Notes: generated by a model from the letters alone, not told the origin. 64,000 bases of DNA from JAWLHU01 sp041690255 (GCA_041690255.1 JAWLHU010000006.1:248001-312000); one strand, 5' to 3'. Positions 1 through 10,275 are shown, counted from the stretch's first letter. Numbers and translations: made by a program.

Positions 1-2422
1 TGGCGGGAGAGGATCTCTGCCTCGCCACGGGGACGGCATCTGGCAAGAGTATGGTCTTCTTTACGGCCGGGGTCGAATTGCTCGCCCGCAATCAGGCGGC
101 ACGCATTATTGCGATCTACCCACTAAAGGCCCTGGCGCGGGAACAGGAGGAGCGGTGGCGCACGGCCCTGGCCACCGCCGGCCTGCCCGACAAGGTGGGG
201 CGGATTGAGGGTGGTGTCTCGGCCGCCGAGCGGGAGGCGATCCTGAAGCGATGCCGGGTGGTCCTGTTCACGCCCGATGTGATCCACGCCTGGCTCTTGA
301 GCAGCCTGGCCACCCCGGTGGTGCGCAACTTCATGAAGTACGTCCGGCTGGTCGTTGTCGATGAGGTGCACGTCTACTCCGGGGCTTTGGCTCCAACGCA
401 GCTTACCTCTTCCGCCGGCTGCAGCACGCCGCTACGGCGGTTGCGGGCATGGACAAGCTCCGCTTCATTGCCGCCTCCGCGACCGTGGCTGATCCGGTCG
501 CCCACCTGGAGAAGCTCTTTGCCCGGCGCTTCCGGGTGATTGGAAGCGACCAGGATACGTCGCCGCGCCACCGCCTGGATATCATGTTGCTCCGGCCCCA
601 GCGCGGCCGGGATATCCACTCAGCGGTTCCCGATCTGCTCCATGTTCTGGCATCTGATCCGGAGAGCAGGTTCATCGCCTTCGTGGACAGCCGCAAACAG
701 GCGGAGCAACTGGCGACCATCGCCCAGCGGAATGGTCCCGATGACGGCGAGGTGGCCGTCACCGCAGACAAGGTATCCGGGGATGGTCCGATGATCCTTC
801 CCTACCGGTCAGGGTACGAGGAGGAGGACCGGGCAGAGATCCAGCAGCGGCTCACGAGTGGTGCGTTGCGTGGGATTATCAGCACAAGTGCGCTGGAACT
901 GGGCCTCGACATTCCGGGGATCAATACGGTGGTGCTGGTAGGGATCCCGAGTAACGCCACCAGTCTGCGGCAGCGTATGGGACGTGCCGGCCGCCACGCC
1001 CCGGGCAGAGTGATCTTCGTCGATGGTGGCAGCGCGACCGACGCGATCGTCTTCCGTGATCCGGAGAGGCTCTTTGACCGTCCTCCCGCCCCGTCTTCGC
1101 TCTATCTGGAGAACCGCCGCATCCAGTACATTCACGCCCTCTGCTTCGCCGGCGCCGGCGGGGAGTATGATACGCTGCGGGGGGAGACGCAGCCGGATGG
1201 AGAGGATACGATCCACTCCCCGGTCACCTGGCCCGATGGCTTTCTGGAGCTCTGCCAGAACGAGCGGGTCGGAGGGGTCCCGGGAGACATCTTGTCGATG
1301 AAGGCGGAGGCGGGCGATGATCCCTGGCATAGCTTCCCGCTGCGGGATGTAGGCAGCCAGTTTCAGGTGGAGACCCACGGGCAGGGGCTCGGGCGCCTTT
1401 CCCATGCGCAGCTGATGCGCGAGGCCTATCCGGGCGCGATCTACTACTATATGGCGACGCCCTACCGGATCACCCGGGTGAGCACGCGGGAGCGGAAGGC
1501 GCACGCAAAGAAGGAGAGGTACTACACCAGCGAACCATCATCTCCGCCGCCCCAGATCTTCCCCAGCCTGCAGGGGGAGGGGCTGCACGACGGATACCGG
1601 TTCGGGGAACTCTCGGTCGCGGAGTGCGATCTGTACGTGTCGGAGATGGTCTTTGGGTTCACCGAGCGCCGGGGCACTCAGAAGCACACCGTCAAGTATC
1701 CGTGTCAGTACTGGCAGCGGGATCGTTTCAGCCGGAACTACACCACCACGGGTGTGCTGCTCACGCACCCGGCCCTACAGGAGGCTGAGGTGCAGCCCGA
1801 GGCACTGGCGCAGGTGGTGCTGGAGGCCTTCCTCCTGGTGGCGCCTTTCGACCGGAGCGAGGTGGCCTGCAGCGCCGGGCGCTACCGGACCGAAACGTCC
1901 TTCTTTGGGGCGGGTGAGCGGTTTATTGCCCTCTATGACCAGACCTATGGCAGCTTGCGCCTGACGGGCCGCCTCCTGGACCCGGCGTTCCTTCGGGAGG
2001 TTCTCCGGGAGGCCCTGGAGCTAGCCCGAGGCGGGCTCCTGGAGGAGAGGGAGCCGCTCTCTCACGAGACCTTGGATGCGCTGCGACGCCTGGGCGAGGC
2101 TGCCCGGCAGGAGGCTGCATCTCTGGAGCCAGCGGAAGCCAGTCCGCCCAGCAGCGGCGGGGAGCGGGAGATGGTGATCATGCCCGGCAGTGCGGGCTGG
2201 ATTATCACCGATCTGGATCAGGAGTTTCAGGTCGAGCGGGTCTTTGCACACCCGCGGGAGGGGCTGCGCTACTACGGGTACCGAGTGGGGGCGCGCGCAA
2301 ACCCAACGGTCAAGACATACTTCCCGCTGGCGAACATCCGCCCGATCCCGGGGGTCAGCAAGTTGGGGCTCTATGATTACGAGACGGGCGAACTGGTCGC
2401 CCTGGATGAGGATGGGGTGTAA
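1..2422 (+). pseudogene. SF2 DEAD/DEAH-type helicase, 5'-truncated by the window and carrying one frameshift
   Basis: The gene enters from the left edge, already in helicase motif I (TASGKS, about bases 36-50). Motif II is DEVH near base 360. A motif III-like SAT follows at about 475, and motif VI (QRMGRAGR) lies near 970-995. This is an ATP-dependent superfamily 2 helicase of the Hrq1/MrfA/Lhr-like kind. The C-terminal 350 residues are not a recognised nuclease. The frame changes once near base 385: up to there translation runs in one frame, afterwards in the next. Adding one T to the TTT run at 386-388 restores a continuous GAFGSNAAYLFRR segment, so a single-base deletion, or a sequencing undercall, is the simplest explanation. 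The neighbours are restriction/modification genes, so a defence-associated helicase role is inferred. Confidence 0.85.
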
Positions 2423-2440
2423 GCCCAATTGGACTAGCAA

Positions 2441-2468
2441 CCCCGCACTGCCCTGAGGCTGTGCGGGG
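2441..2468 (+). terminator. Hairpin after the helicase gene
   Basis: CCCCGCAC (2441-2448) pairs perfectly with GTGCGGGG (2461-2468), 18 bases after the helicase stop codon. No strong T-run follows, so its efficiency as a terminator is uncertain. Confidence 0.5.
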
Positions 2469-2513
2469 TGCTGGTTGCGCCCGGAAAGCCCATGCCGAAA
2501 AGGGGGGAGAGGG

Positions 2514-3124
2514 ATGCGCCGTTACGGCTTGCGATTCAACTGGCTGATGTACAGGCACGGTGCCCGTTACCGGGTGCGGCGCTGGCCCTTCTTCCCGCCC
2601 GGCGCTCAGGCGGCGCTGCTCGCGTGGTATGGACAGAATCGCCGGCCCTTCTCCTGGCGGGAGGCTGGCGTCTCGCCCTGGGGTCGGCTGGTAGCGGAGA
2701 TGCTGCTCCGAAAGACGGCGGCCAGGCACGTGGAAAAGGTATGGCCGACGCTGGTGGATCGGTGCCCGACCCCGGCGGCCATGGCTGCTGCGGAGCCGGC
2801 GGAGGTGGAGGGGATTGTGCGGCCGCTGGGCTTTGGGCGGATGCGGTCCATCGCCCTGGTGGAGGCGGCCCGGCACATAGTGCAGCACCACGATGGGGAG
2901 GTGCCGGCGGGGGAGGCGGAACTGCTCGCCATTCCCCACGTCGGACCGTACACAGCCTATGCCGTCCAGGCTTTCGCCTTCGGAATCCCGGCCCCACGGC
3001 TAGGGACGCCGTCCGCACCGGGACGTATACATCTGGCGGGCCGCTGGAGCGGGTAGGGGAGTCCCAGTTGGCGCTGGTGTGCCGACCTGGGCAGCCGGAC
3101 TGTGAGGGGGCCAATGCGGGGTGA
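2514..3124 (+). pseudogene. Mig/MutY-family HhH-GPD mismatch glycosylase, internally deleted
   Basis: The ATG at 2514 follows a strong GGGGGAGAGG ribosome site. The first 155 residues match the HhH-GPD glycosylase fold: RPFSWRE, EMLLRKTAARHV, and the helix-hairpin-helix AIPHVGPYTAYA followed by QAFAFG. The LLRKTAARHV signature resembles the thymine-DNA mismatch glycosylase Mig of Methanothermobacter (LLRRTTAGHV) more than MutY (MLQQT). Right after QAFAFGIPAP the conserved VD(T/A)N segment with the catalytic Asp is missing and the frame closes at 3056. In another frame, bases 3059-3124 read LALVCRPGQPDCEGAN, resembling the start of the family's 4Fe-4S cysteine loop. So an internal deletion plus frameshift removed the catalytic residue. 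Such glycosylases repair G:T mismatches from deaminated 5-methylcytosine, which fits the Dcm gene downstream. Confidence 0.7.
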
Positions 3125-3224
3125 CCTCCTATGAGGCCGTTCGCATTTATCCTACGTGTCAGGCCGCGAACAGGAACTGGACGGTGCTATGGCTAATTTA
3201 TCCGAAATGCGAACGATGTAAATA

Positions 3225-6200
3225 GTGCCAGAGGAGGTGACGGGTCGCTTTGCGGCCCCCACTATGGCTGGGTTTAAGACGAAGGCGCGGGCCATTGACC
3301 TTCTGGGAGAGAAGCAAATCGCTGACCTTACGACTGCTATCTCCGAACTCTTTAAGAACGCCCATGACGCTGATGCAGGTCGAGCCGTCTTGTCAGCAGA
3401 TACGACAGCCAGGTCTCTCATTCTTTGGGACGATGGTCACGGGATGAACTACGATGAGGTCAACGAGAAGTGGCTGACCATCGGTACCGACTCAAAACTG
3501 GGCACTCAGGATGATCCGGTTAGGTACTCCGAAAGTGGTCTCAGAGTCACCATGGGAGAGAAAGGAATTGGTCGCCTCGCGATCGCTGTACTCGGATACC
3601 AAATGTTGATGATTACGAAGAGGGCGAACCGGAATTGGGTTCTGCTCCTGATACACTGGGGTATCTTTGAGAATGGCCGACTGTTTCTCGAAGATACCGT
3701 AGTGCCGGTGACAGAAGCAGAATCCCTGGTTGCCCTCGAGGAATTGCTCTTGCCACTGAAGGACGATCTTAGGAGCAACCTCACACGCACAGAGGGACGA
3801 ATTCGTGATGCCTGGTCGAATCAGCCTGACCTTCGTGACAGGATTCTTCAGGACATCGATACGTTCAGGATAGACCACTCTGAGTTCTCAGAGGCTCTGG
3901 CAAGGATCGAACGGGCAGATCACGGTACGTTATTCTATGTTGCGTCCCTGAAGGAAAACTGGGAGCCCATGGCGGCGACGGATAAACGGTCTGCAAGTGC
4001 AAAGAGGAAACTTGTGGATCTTCAGATCTGGATGGGAAGCTTCGTTAACACGATTGCATTGTTCGAGGGGAAGGACCCCACGGTTGAGCCCGAACAGCAT
4101 TTTGAGTTTCGTCCCTCTGTGGTGATTGACGGGGATCCGGTGGTCAACGCTGAGGGCTTTACTCCTGATGACCTGCAAAGGTATGACTATTCGCTCGAAG
4201 GCCACATCTCTGGGGGAAGGTTCGTAGGTACCGTTCGTGTAAAGGACAGGGTCGACCAGAGGGTTGATAGGCGTGTGGACGACGGAATCGATCTTGAGGA
4301 TTATCACGATTGTGGCCCGTTCAAAATCCGACTCTTCTTTGTGGAAGGGGATGCCGTCAAGTCCTTTTTGGACCCGACAGTGCACGGTGAGATTAAGCGC
4401 AAGCTCTCGAAGATTGGTGGCATCTACATATATCGAGATGGGCTACGGGTACTTCCCTACGGAAGAGTCGATTTCGACTTTCTGAAACTTGATGAGCAAG
4501 GCTCGAAGGATCTCGGCGGGTTTCCGTTACGTAACCGGCGGGTATTTGGCTATATTGCGATTACTAAGAAGGCCAATCCTCGTCTCCAGGATAAGTCCAG
4601 TCGAGAGGGGTTACGGACGAACAGGGAGTATGATTTCTTCTTCTCTGTCCTAATGAACTTAACGAAGTGGTGGGTTGTCGATTTTATCGTCCCCCACCGT
4701 GACCCGCTCGTCAAAGAGGTAGAGAGCACCCGGAAGGCGGTCCGGGAGGAGAACAAGCTTCGACTGCAACGGGAGGCGGAACTGAAGAAGTTTGTTGCGG
4801 TACTCAAGGACGGAATCACTAGGGCTAAGTCACGGGTCACGAGTGAGGAAGAGAGAATCCGTTCCTCGTTCAAACGGGATATTTTAGTAGGTTCGGATCT
4901 CTCCGACGAGTTGGCGGCGAGAGCCCGGGTTGGGGAATGGACCTACGTAGTCGCATTGGCGGTACTTGAGTCTTTGTCGCTTCTTGAGAAGAAGTACTCC
5001 AGGGACATCGCCAACCTTGGCGCTCTGGACCCGCTGTTGCTGAATAAGCGATTCGTGGAGGAGGTTGACGTCAAGTCGTTGCTAGCAACCTACGAAGAAT
5101 GGGTTGACAACAGACGTCGGCGCCTGCGGGATGAACTAATGGAGCGCCTACAGGTGGCTAGAGCTTACCTCAACTCGCAACTGGGTGTGTACCTAAAGGC
5201 AGTTTCTGAGCAACTGAGTGTGAGCCAGGTTCAGAGCTTCGTCTATGACCTGCAGGAATTAGTCCGGAGTTCTACCCAGAAGGTCCAGATGTCTCTAAGG
5301 ACATCAGAAAGCCAACTGGCCAGCCAGTTGAACGAGCGATTGGAGTACTATTACGCCACAGTTGACCTCCTGAGAAGTCAGCTTAAGGATCGTAAGGATC
5401 GCATCTACGCACGGTCTGTGGAAAGACTGCGCGAGCAATACAGTAGTGCACAGGACGGCGCGAGCAAACTCGAGTCTCTTCTTAGCGACTTCATGACTCT
5501 CCGCCCAGGCAAAGACTTCAGCCGGATCGTTGCCGGCATCCAAGAGTATGTCTTCAAGTTGTCGGAGATTCTCTCTGTAACGGAAGCGGAAGCCGACCTT
5601 CAGATTCAGCGCGCGTCAAGTGAACTCCAGTTTCCTCTCCTCAACGCCCTGGGCGAGACGGTTGAAGGAGACTGGAAACTGATAAGTAGTCTGAACGAGG
5701 AACTGCAGGAGCTAAACGCAAAGCTCGAAGGGTACCGCCAGTTAGCTAGTACGGGCTTGGCAGCCGAAATCGTCACTCATGAGTTTGAGCATCAATACAG
5801 GCTGCTGCGCCGTTTGTTTGAGCGTCCCGTTATTCAGCAACTGAAAGCCTCGAACCGGGATCTCCGGAACATCGAGCAACTCTTCAAGCAGATTGAGGAG
5901 AGACACAGACTTCTCAGTCCGTTGTACCAACGGACAAGGATGTATCGGAAGGAGATTCGTCTCCGGGACATAGGGGATCAGATGGCCCAGTTCTTTCAGG
6001 CTCCGCTAAAGCTCTACAATATCGAGTTCGAGAACAGGATCGATCCGGAACTCGTCGTGAAGGAGAGCGAAGCAGTAGTCTACCCAGCCTTTATCAATGT
6101 CATCAACAATGCCTTGTTCTGGCTGCTGAGCAGCAAGAAGAGGCAGATTCTGCTTCACTCAGACCCACTGGCAAAGGCGATCTATATTGAGGACTCGGGT

Positions 6201-6404
6201 CCAGGAATTGAGTCTGAGCGTGCAGACAAGATCTTTGATCTGTTCTATTCCACGCGCCCAGACGGTCGTGGCATTGGACTGTACCTCGTTCGGGAACTCT
6301 TGGGCTCCCGCAATCACCGAATCTACACGATCCACGAGGCTCCTCCGAAGCGCTTGCCTGGTGCGTGCTTGTGCATTGAGTTCGCCAGCTCGTCTATTGT
6401 ATAG
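3225..6404 (+). CDS. Dual-GHKL ATPase: MORC/Hsp90-like N-terminal module plus C-terminal histidine-kinase-like module
   Basis: This is a 1059-residue protein. The N-terminal GHKL ATPase shows an N-box (SELFKNAHDADA, about residues 40-51), a G1 box (DDGHGM, about 68-73) and a G2 box (MGEKGIGRLA, about 108-117). This is the arrangement of MORC/paraMORC and MutL-like proteins. A long helical, charge-rich middle (about 500-830) is probably coiled coil. Near residue 850 an H-box-like VTHEFEHQ is followed by a second GHKL domain with NVINNA, DSGPGI, IFDLFYST and GRGIGLYLVREL (about 960-1025), as in sensor kinases. No membrane helix is seen. The gene ends 12 bases before the receiver-like partner, implying an operon. 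The start is uncertain: GTG 3225 is used, but ATG 3264 precedes the conserved FKTKARAID. Codon and base use are more AT-rich than in the surroundings. MORC-like GHKL proteins are known to associate with restriction-modification loci; the exact role here is inference. Confidence 0.8.
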   Translation: MPEEVTGRFAAPTMAGFKTKARAIDLLGEKQIADLTTAISELFKNAHDADAGRAVLSADTTARSLILWDDGHGMNYDEVNEKWLTIGTDSKLGTQDDPVRYSESGLRVTMGEKGIGRLAIAVLGYQMLMITKRANRNWVLLLIHWGIFENGRLFLEDTVVPVTEAESLVALEELLLPLKDDLRSNLTRTEGRIRDAWSNQPDLRDRILQDIDTFRIDHSEFSEALARIERADHGTLFYVASLKENWEPMAATDKRSASAKRKLVDLQIWMGSFVNTIALFEGKDPTVEPEQHFEFRPSVVIDGDPVVNAEGFTPDDLQRYDYSLEGHISGGRFVGTVRVKDRVDQRVDRRVDDGIDLEDYHDCGPFKIRLFFVEGDAVKSFLDPTVHGEIKRKLSKIGGIYIYRDGLRVLPYGRVDFDFLKLDEQGSKDLGGFPLRNRRVFGYIAITKKANPRLQDKSSREGLRTNREYDFFFSVLMNLTKWWVVDFIVPHRDPLVKEVESTRKAVREENKLRLQREAELKKFVAVLKDGITRAKSRVTSEEERIRSSFKRDILVGSDLSDELAARARVGEWTYVVALAVLESLSLLEKKYSRDIANLGALDPLLLNKRFVEEVDVKSLLATYEEWVDNRRRRLRDELMERLQVARAYLNSQLGVYLKAVSEQLSVSQVQSFVYDLQELVRSSTQKVQMSLRTSESQLASQLNERLEYYYATVDLLRSQLKDRKDRIYARSVERLREQYSSAQDGASKLESLLSDFMTLRPGKDFSRIVAGIQEYVFKLSEILSVTEAEADLQIQRASSELQFPLLNALGETVEGDWKLISSLNEELQELNAKLEGYRQLASTGLAAEIVTHEFEHQYRLLRRLFERPVIQQLKASNRDLRNIEQLFKQIEERHRLLSPLYQRTRMYRKEIRLRDIGDQMAQFFQAPLKLYNIEFENRIDPELVVKESEAVVYPAFINVINNALFWLLSSKKRQILLHSDPLAKAIYIEDSGPGIESERADKIFDLFYSTRPDGRGIGLYLVRELLGSRNHRIYTIHEAPPKRLPGACLCIEFASSSIV

Positions 6405-6416
6405 GGGGTATAGAAG

Positions 6417-8537
6417 TTGACAACCGATATAGGGTTTCGACGCTTCTTTGACACGGCAGTAATCGTCGATGACAGGTTAACCGCATTCTGTCGGGAGGCA
6501 GGTGGGGAAGCACAGAAGGATGACATTCCCCGCCTTGTCTTGCGGTCGTTTCAGGAAGGGGGCATTGTGGTCTCTCCCTTCCTATTTGAGCCTGGCGAAG
6601 GCCAGGATCAGATGGTCGATCGCGCTCTCCGCATGGCTCGTCCGGCCAAGTTGATGATCCTCGACTGGCACCTTCATGAAAACGCCGAGCAGGAAGATGA
6701 CCTTGATGAGTTGGACGTAGAGAAACTGGGCGGACAGCGATTCACGGCTGGTCAAGGAGCGGTGGATGCCAAGTCTTCTGCCGCCAGAGAGATTATTCGT
6801 CGTCTTGCGGAAGACAAGGAAGCTGGGATGAAGTACATCGTAGTCTACACGGACAACACTGAAACGGCTACGCCCAAGACACTACTGACAAGTCTTCGGC
6901 AAGTCTGGAACTCTGGTGAGACCGTGAGATCGCTACGTGAAGAGGTAGATGCGTTGCTGACGGATATTGCGGACGAGGACGACGTATCCAAACCTTTCCG
7001 GTTAGGTCGGCTGTTCGTTGCGTTTATGAAGAAGGGCGATCCCGCCCCGAAGGATCTTTTCAATCGGTTTGCCAAGAAGGTCGAGAGACTTTCCGGCCCA
7101 TTCTCACTTGCAGTTCTGGATGCAGTGGCCCTGCTGGAGCGAGACGCCTATCGGGCCATCAGGGACTTTTCGAAGCCAATGGAGTTACCCGTCTTTATGC
7201 ATGTGCACAACAACGAACTATCCGCACTGCAGCTTGCGCCCTTTATCAGTACTATGGTTCGCGATTATGTGTTAGACGACCCGGATGCCGAACAGGCTGT
7301 CCGCGTTCCCGAGACTATTGCACAGAGTAAGATCCTGGCGCTTAGGGACTGCGTGGACACCTACACTGGAGACAAGGACCTATTTAACAGTTGGCTTGCA
7401 GGTCTCAAGGGCTTTGGGCTTGGTGAGCTCGGTCAGATTAAGTGGGAGGCGCTATTTGTCAGGTTGTCCAAGTGCGGTACCTTGGACGACTTCTTGGAAA
7501 TCATGAGCCATAACAGCCAGAATAAGTCTGACTTTCTTAGTCAGGTGAACAACAAGAACTGGGAGATCCTGCAATTCGCCATAGAAAATTTGTCCTCATA
7601 CCTGACATGGCGCAGACTCCATCCTTCAGGAAGCTTTGCCGACTTCATGGCAGACTTCAAGAGTCAGCAGGCGGCGTTCACGAGATTGCTGAAGTTTAGT
7701 CAGCTGGCGTCGCCGACCGCTGTTCATACCGGATCTGTCTTCCGGAGCGGTGACAAGAAGAGGTTCCTCCTGTGCATTACCCCGTTTTGCGATACGGCCA
7801 AACCAAAGAAGGTAAACTATCGCTACAAGTTCCTCGTTGGCTCGTTAAAGGAGTACAACCCCCAAGTCGTTAAGGGCGACGAAAAGAAGGAAGAACTCGA
7901 GTCGAGTCGACATATTACCCTGGTGCCTTGCCGGGATGATCAAAACCAGCTTACGTTAGAGGTGGTTCAGTGGGACTTCTTCGAGACGGAAGTAAGAGAT
8001 CTTGCCGATCCTGCACGACTGGTATATGAGTGGCGGTCGAAGAACTATGACCCTGGGTTCATGAAGGCGACCCTAACCGCTGACAAGATCCCCGTTTTTG
8101 AGGCACTGAGTGAGCGTACCCGGAAGGCGATATGTTACATCCTCGGCGGCAACCCTGGAGCGATTCAGACAGACGAGCCGTTTACGTCACTTTTATGTGT
8201 TCGAGAGATCTCTAAAGAGACCCCCGAGAACAACGATCTTGGTCCGGGACAGGCACCTGCTGCGACCGCGCTGGACGCAGCATCAGACGTGATAGCTAAT
8301 CAGCTACCTTCAGCCCCCGAACCGATGGAGTCTGACGCTGACCGCCTGGAGCAGGCCAAGAGAGACCTGTTTTACAGCTGGATGCCGCTTGAAGGTTACG
8401 ACTATGTGGGTACGCTCAAGAGAGAGTACATCCAGCAAATTATAAACAAGTATCTGGTCTACCATTCACGAGCAGGAGTCAGCGAACTGTACCTGAAGGA
8501 GCGACCCGGGGTTCACTTCAAGCTCGGAATACGCTAG
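6417..8537 (+). CDS. Receiver-like partner of the dual-GHKL protein (706 residues)
   Basis: The TTG start at 6417 sits behind AGGGGG and 12 bases after the GHKL gene. The first 130 residues look like a diverged response-regulator receiver: the acidic pair VDD (residues 17-19), the strand ILDW with the likely phospho-acceptor Asp83, and VVYTDN for the conserved Thr/Ser position. Long acidic insertions separate these motifs. The remaining 570 residues have no DNA-binding or output domain that I recognise. They include a mixed alpha/beta segment and a Pro/Ala-rich linker near 620-650, then a tail rich in Tyr and Lys. The obvious model is phosphotransfer from the C-terminal kinase module of its neighbour. 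I found no named family function for the C-terminal part. Confidence 0.75.
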   Translation: MTTDIGFRRFFDTAVIVDDRLTAFCREAGGEAQKDDIPRLVLRSFQEGGIVVSPFLFEPGEGQDQMVDRALRMARPAKLMILDWHLHENAEQEDDLDELDVEKLGGQRFTAGQGAVDAKSSAAREIIRRLAEDKEAGMKYIVVYTDNTETATPKTLLTSLRQVWNSGETVRSLREEVDALLTDIADEDDVSKPFRLGRLFVAFMKKGDPAPKDLFNRFAKKVERLSGPFSLAVLDAVALLERDAYRAIRDFSKPMELPVFMHVHNNELSALQLAPFISTMVRDYVLDDPDAEQAVRVPETIAQSKILALRDCVDTYTGDKDLFNSWLAGLKGFGLGELGQIKWEALFVRLSKCGTLDDFLEIMSHNSQNKSDFLSQVNNKNWEILQFAIENLSSYLTWRRLHPSGSFADFMADFKSQQAAFTRLLKFSQLASPTAVHTGSVFRSGDKKRFLLCITPFCDTAKPKKVNYRYKFLVGSLKEYNPQVVKGDEKKEELESSRHITLVPCRDDQNQLTLEVVQWDFFETEVRDLADPARLVYEWRSKNYDPGFMKATLTADKIPVFEALSERTRKAICYILGGNPGAIQTDEPFTSLLCVREISKETPENNDLGPGQAPAATALDAASDVIANQLPSAPEPMESDADRLEQAKRDLFYSWMPLEGYDYVGTLKREYIQQIINKYLVYHSRAGVSELYLKERPGVHFKLGIR

Positions 8538-8580
8538 CAATATGCCAGTCATCAGCGGCCACTTCTCCTTCCGCTAGTGT

Positions 8581-8618
8581 GACAAGACCCTCGGCAACCG
8601 GGCGCCGAGGGTCTTGTC
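8581..8618 (+). terminator. Long hairpin after the GHKL/receiver operon
   Basis: A 15-bp perfect stem (8581-8595 with 8604-8618, GACAAGACCCTCGGC arm) and an 8-base loop begin 43 bases after the stop codon. No T-run follows. The rest of the roughly 300-base gap up to 8838 has no gene that I can support. Confidence 0.6.
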
Positions 8619-8838
8619 AGTCACAGAGATGCCGATATCCACGAGAATAGCAGCTTGAGCATAGACACGCCACTCTCTCCGGGGCTGCCGTCAGGTAATT
8701 TACGATTGAACTACACCTGGGTGTCCAGCGGTCAGTTCGGACTCGGTGTGAGGCAGGTCAGAGTTCACTTAGTGCGCTGTTTGACTGCTGCTGTTTCGGT
8801 ATGTAAAATAGTAATGTTAAGCCCCTGGCCACTGTTCA

Positions 8839-10275
8839 GTGGCGAAGGCCACCCAGTTCCACGTCAACCAGCTAATATCGCAGACAAAGGTGATGCAGCA
8901 GATGCCCCGCAAGAGCACGACGCCGAGTCCTGAGCCGCAGGAACGGGGGGAGGTCCGCGAGACCCTTCAAAGGATCAACCCGGAGAATCAGTTCACAATT
9001 ATCGACTTGTTCTCGGGTGCCGGCGGAATGACTTGCGGCTTCTGGCAGAAGGGCTTTCAAGTCAGCGCGGCCGTCGACAGTCAGGTGGGGAAGCCGTCTG
9101 AGGTCGTCCCATGCAATGATACTTATGAACTCAACTTCGGAATCCGCCCTCACGACTTCGACATGCACACACTCTCTGCTACTCACTTTCGTGACGAAGT
9201 CGTTCGTGTTCCGCGGGGGGAACTGACGGTCCTAATCAGCTGCCCTCCATGCACCGGGTACAGTCAGAAGCGGCATGAGAACGCGGCCAGCGATGACGCC
9301 CGTAACGAGTTGGTGGCCAAGACCGGGGCATTCGTTGACGCTTTCCTCCCCGAGTTCCTGGTCATGGAGAACGTCCCAGAGATGCTAAAAGGGCGCTACG
9401 CTCATCACTGGTTTCGCTTGCTGAGGAAGCTTCGTAGTCTGAAGTACACGGTCTGGGCGGATATCCTCGATTTCTCCGCTTTGGGCCTTCCCCAAAGGCG
9501 AAAGCGGGCGTTGGTCATTGCCCGGCGGAATAGGCGGGAGGTGCCTGATCTCCGGGCACGGATGGAGCATGCTCCTCAGCCCTTGCACGTGGGACCCGCC
9601 CTGGCGGCACATGATCTGCCACTAGCAGTGGAGAACGGACAGGAGACAGTTGACCCGGTTCACGCCTACTCAAGAGTTGGAGGCAAATCCCGGCACGTAC
9701 TTGATCGGTGCATCCTGATACGTGATCGGGGGCGGGGGCGTTGGTCAGGGATCGATTTGGCAGAACTCCTACCGGAGCAAGAAGCACTTCTTACGGAGCG
9801 CATTAGGACAGCCTTACGCACTGGGGACCGGTCAACCTACCCCGACTGCTACGGCACCATAAGACCGGATGACTTGAGTCCTACGCTCATTAGGCAGTGC
9901 GGCGACATTGGCACCGGTTCATGGTTCCACTGGGCTGAGGACCGTATGTTAACGGCGCGTGAGATGGCTATCCTTCAAGGCTTCCCGTATCAACGCACTG
10001 AAGTGGGAACTCCCTTCTACCGGTTTGCAGGTTCGCTCAGCAAGGTCTACCAGCAGATTGGGAATGCCGTTCCGCCGCTTGTATCACGCATCATTGCGGA
10101 GGAAATCCTGCAACTATTGAATGGCGGGAGGGGGCTTGGACCGAGAAAGATCCCCAGGTACCCCTGGCTAAGGTTGAAGCCCTCGGAGAAGGGGGGCGTT
10201 GAGAGCGGACGTAAAGACACCAGAAGAGCGGAGCCGGAACATGGCAGCGGTCAGGTCCCGGAACACAAAGCCTGA
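8839..10275 (+). CDS. dcm: DNA (cytosine-5-)-methyltransferase
   Basis: This enzyme transfers a methyl group from S-adenosylmethionine to C5 of cytosine in DNA. All key motifs are visible: motif I DLFSGAGG (about residues 56-63), motif IV CPPCTGYS with the catalytic Cys (about 135-142), motif VI MENV (about 176), motif VIII QRRKRA (about 219), motif IX around LSPTLIR, and motif X QIGNAVPP near residue 410. The product is about 478 residues if it starts at GTG 8839; ATG 8893 is an alternative, and the conserved part begins well after both. The C-terminal 60 residues after motif X are extra and low in complexity. The 3' end overlaps vsr by 77 bases. No cognate restriction nuclease other than Vsr is recognisable nearby, so it may be an orphan or defence-linked methylase. 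Confidence 0.92.
   Translation: MAKATQFHVNQLISQTKVMQQMPRKSTTPSPEPQERGEVRETLQRINPENQFTIIDLFSGAGGMTCGFWQKGFQVSAAVDSQVGKPSEVVPCNDTYELNFGIRPHDFDMHTLSATHFRDEVVRVPRGELTVLISCPPCTGYSQKRHENAASDDARNELVAKTGAFVDAFLPEFLVMENVPEMLKGRYAHHWFRLLRKLRSLKYTVWADILDFSALGLPQRRKRALVIARRNRREVPDLRARMEHAPQPLHVGPALAAHDLPLAVENGQETVDPVHAYSRVGGKSRHVLDRCILIRDRGRGRWSGIDLAELLPEQEALLTERIRTALRTGDRSTYPDCYGTIRPDDLSPTLIRQCGDIGTGSWFHWAEDRMLTAREMAILQGFPYQRTEVGTPFYRFAGSLSKVYQQIGNAVPPLVSRIIAEEILQLLNGGRGLGPRKIPRYPWLRLKPSEKGGVESGRKDTRRAEPEHGSGQVPEHKA

Noticed and set aside
8655..8933. 92-residue plus-strand frame before dcm
   Set aside because: No ribosome site, no domain, and it runs into the methylase start in another frame.
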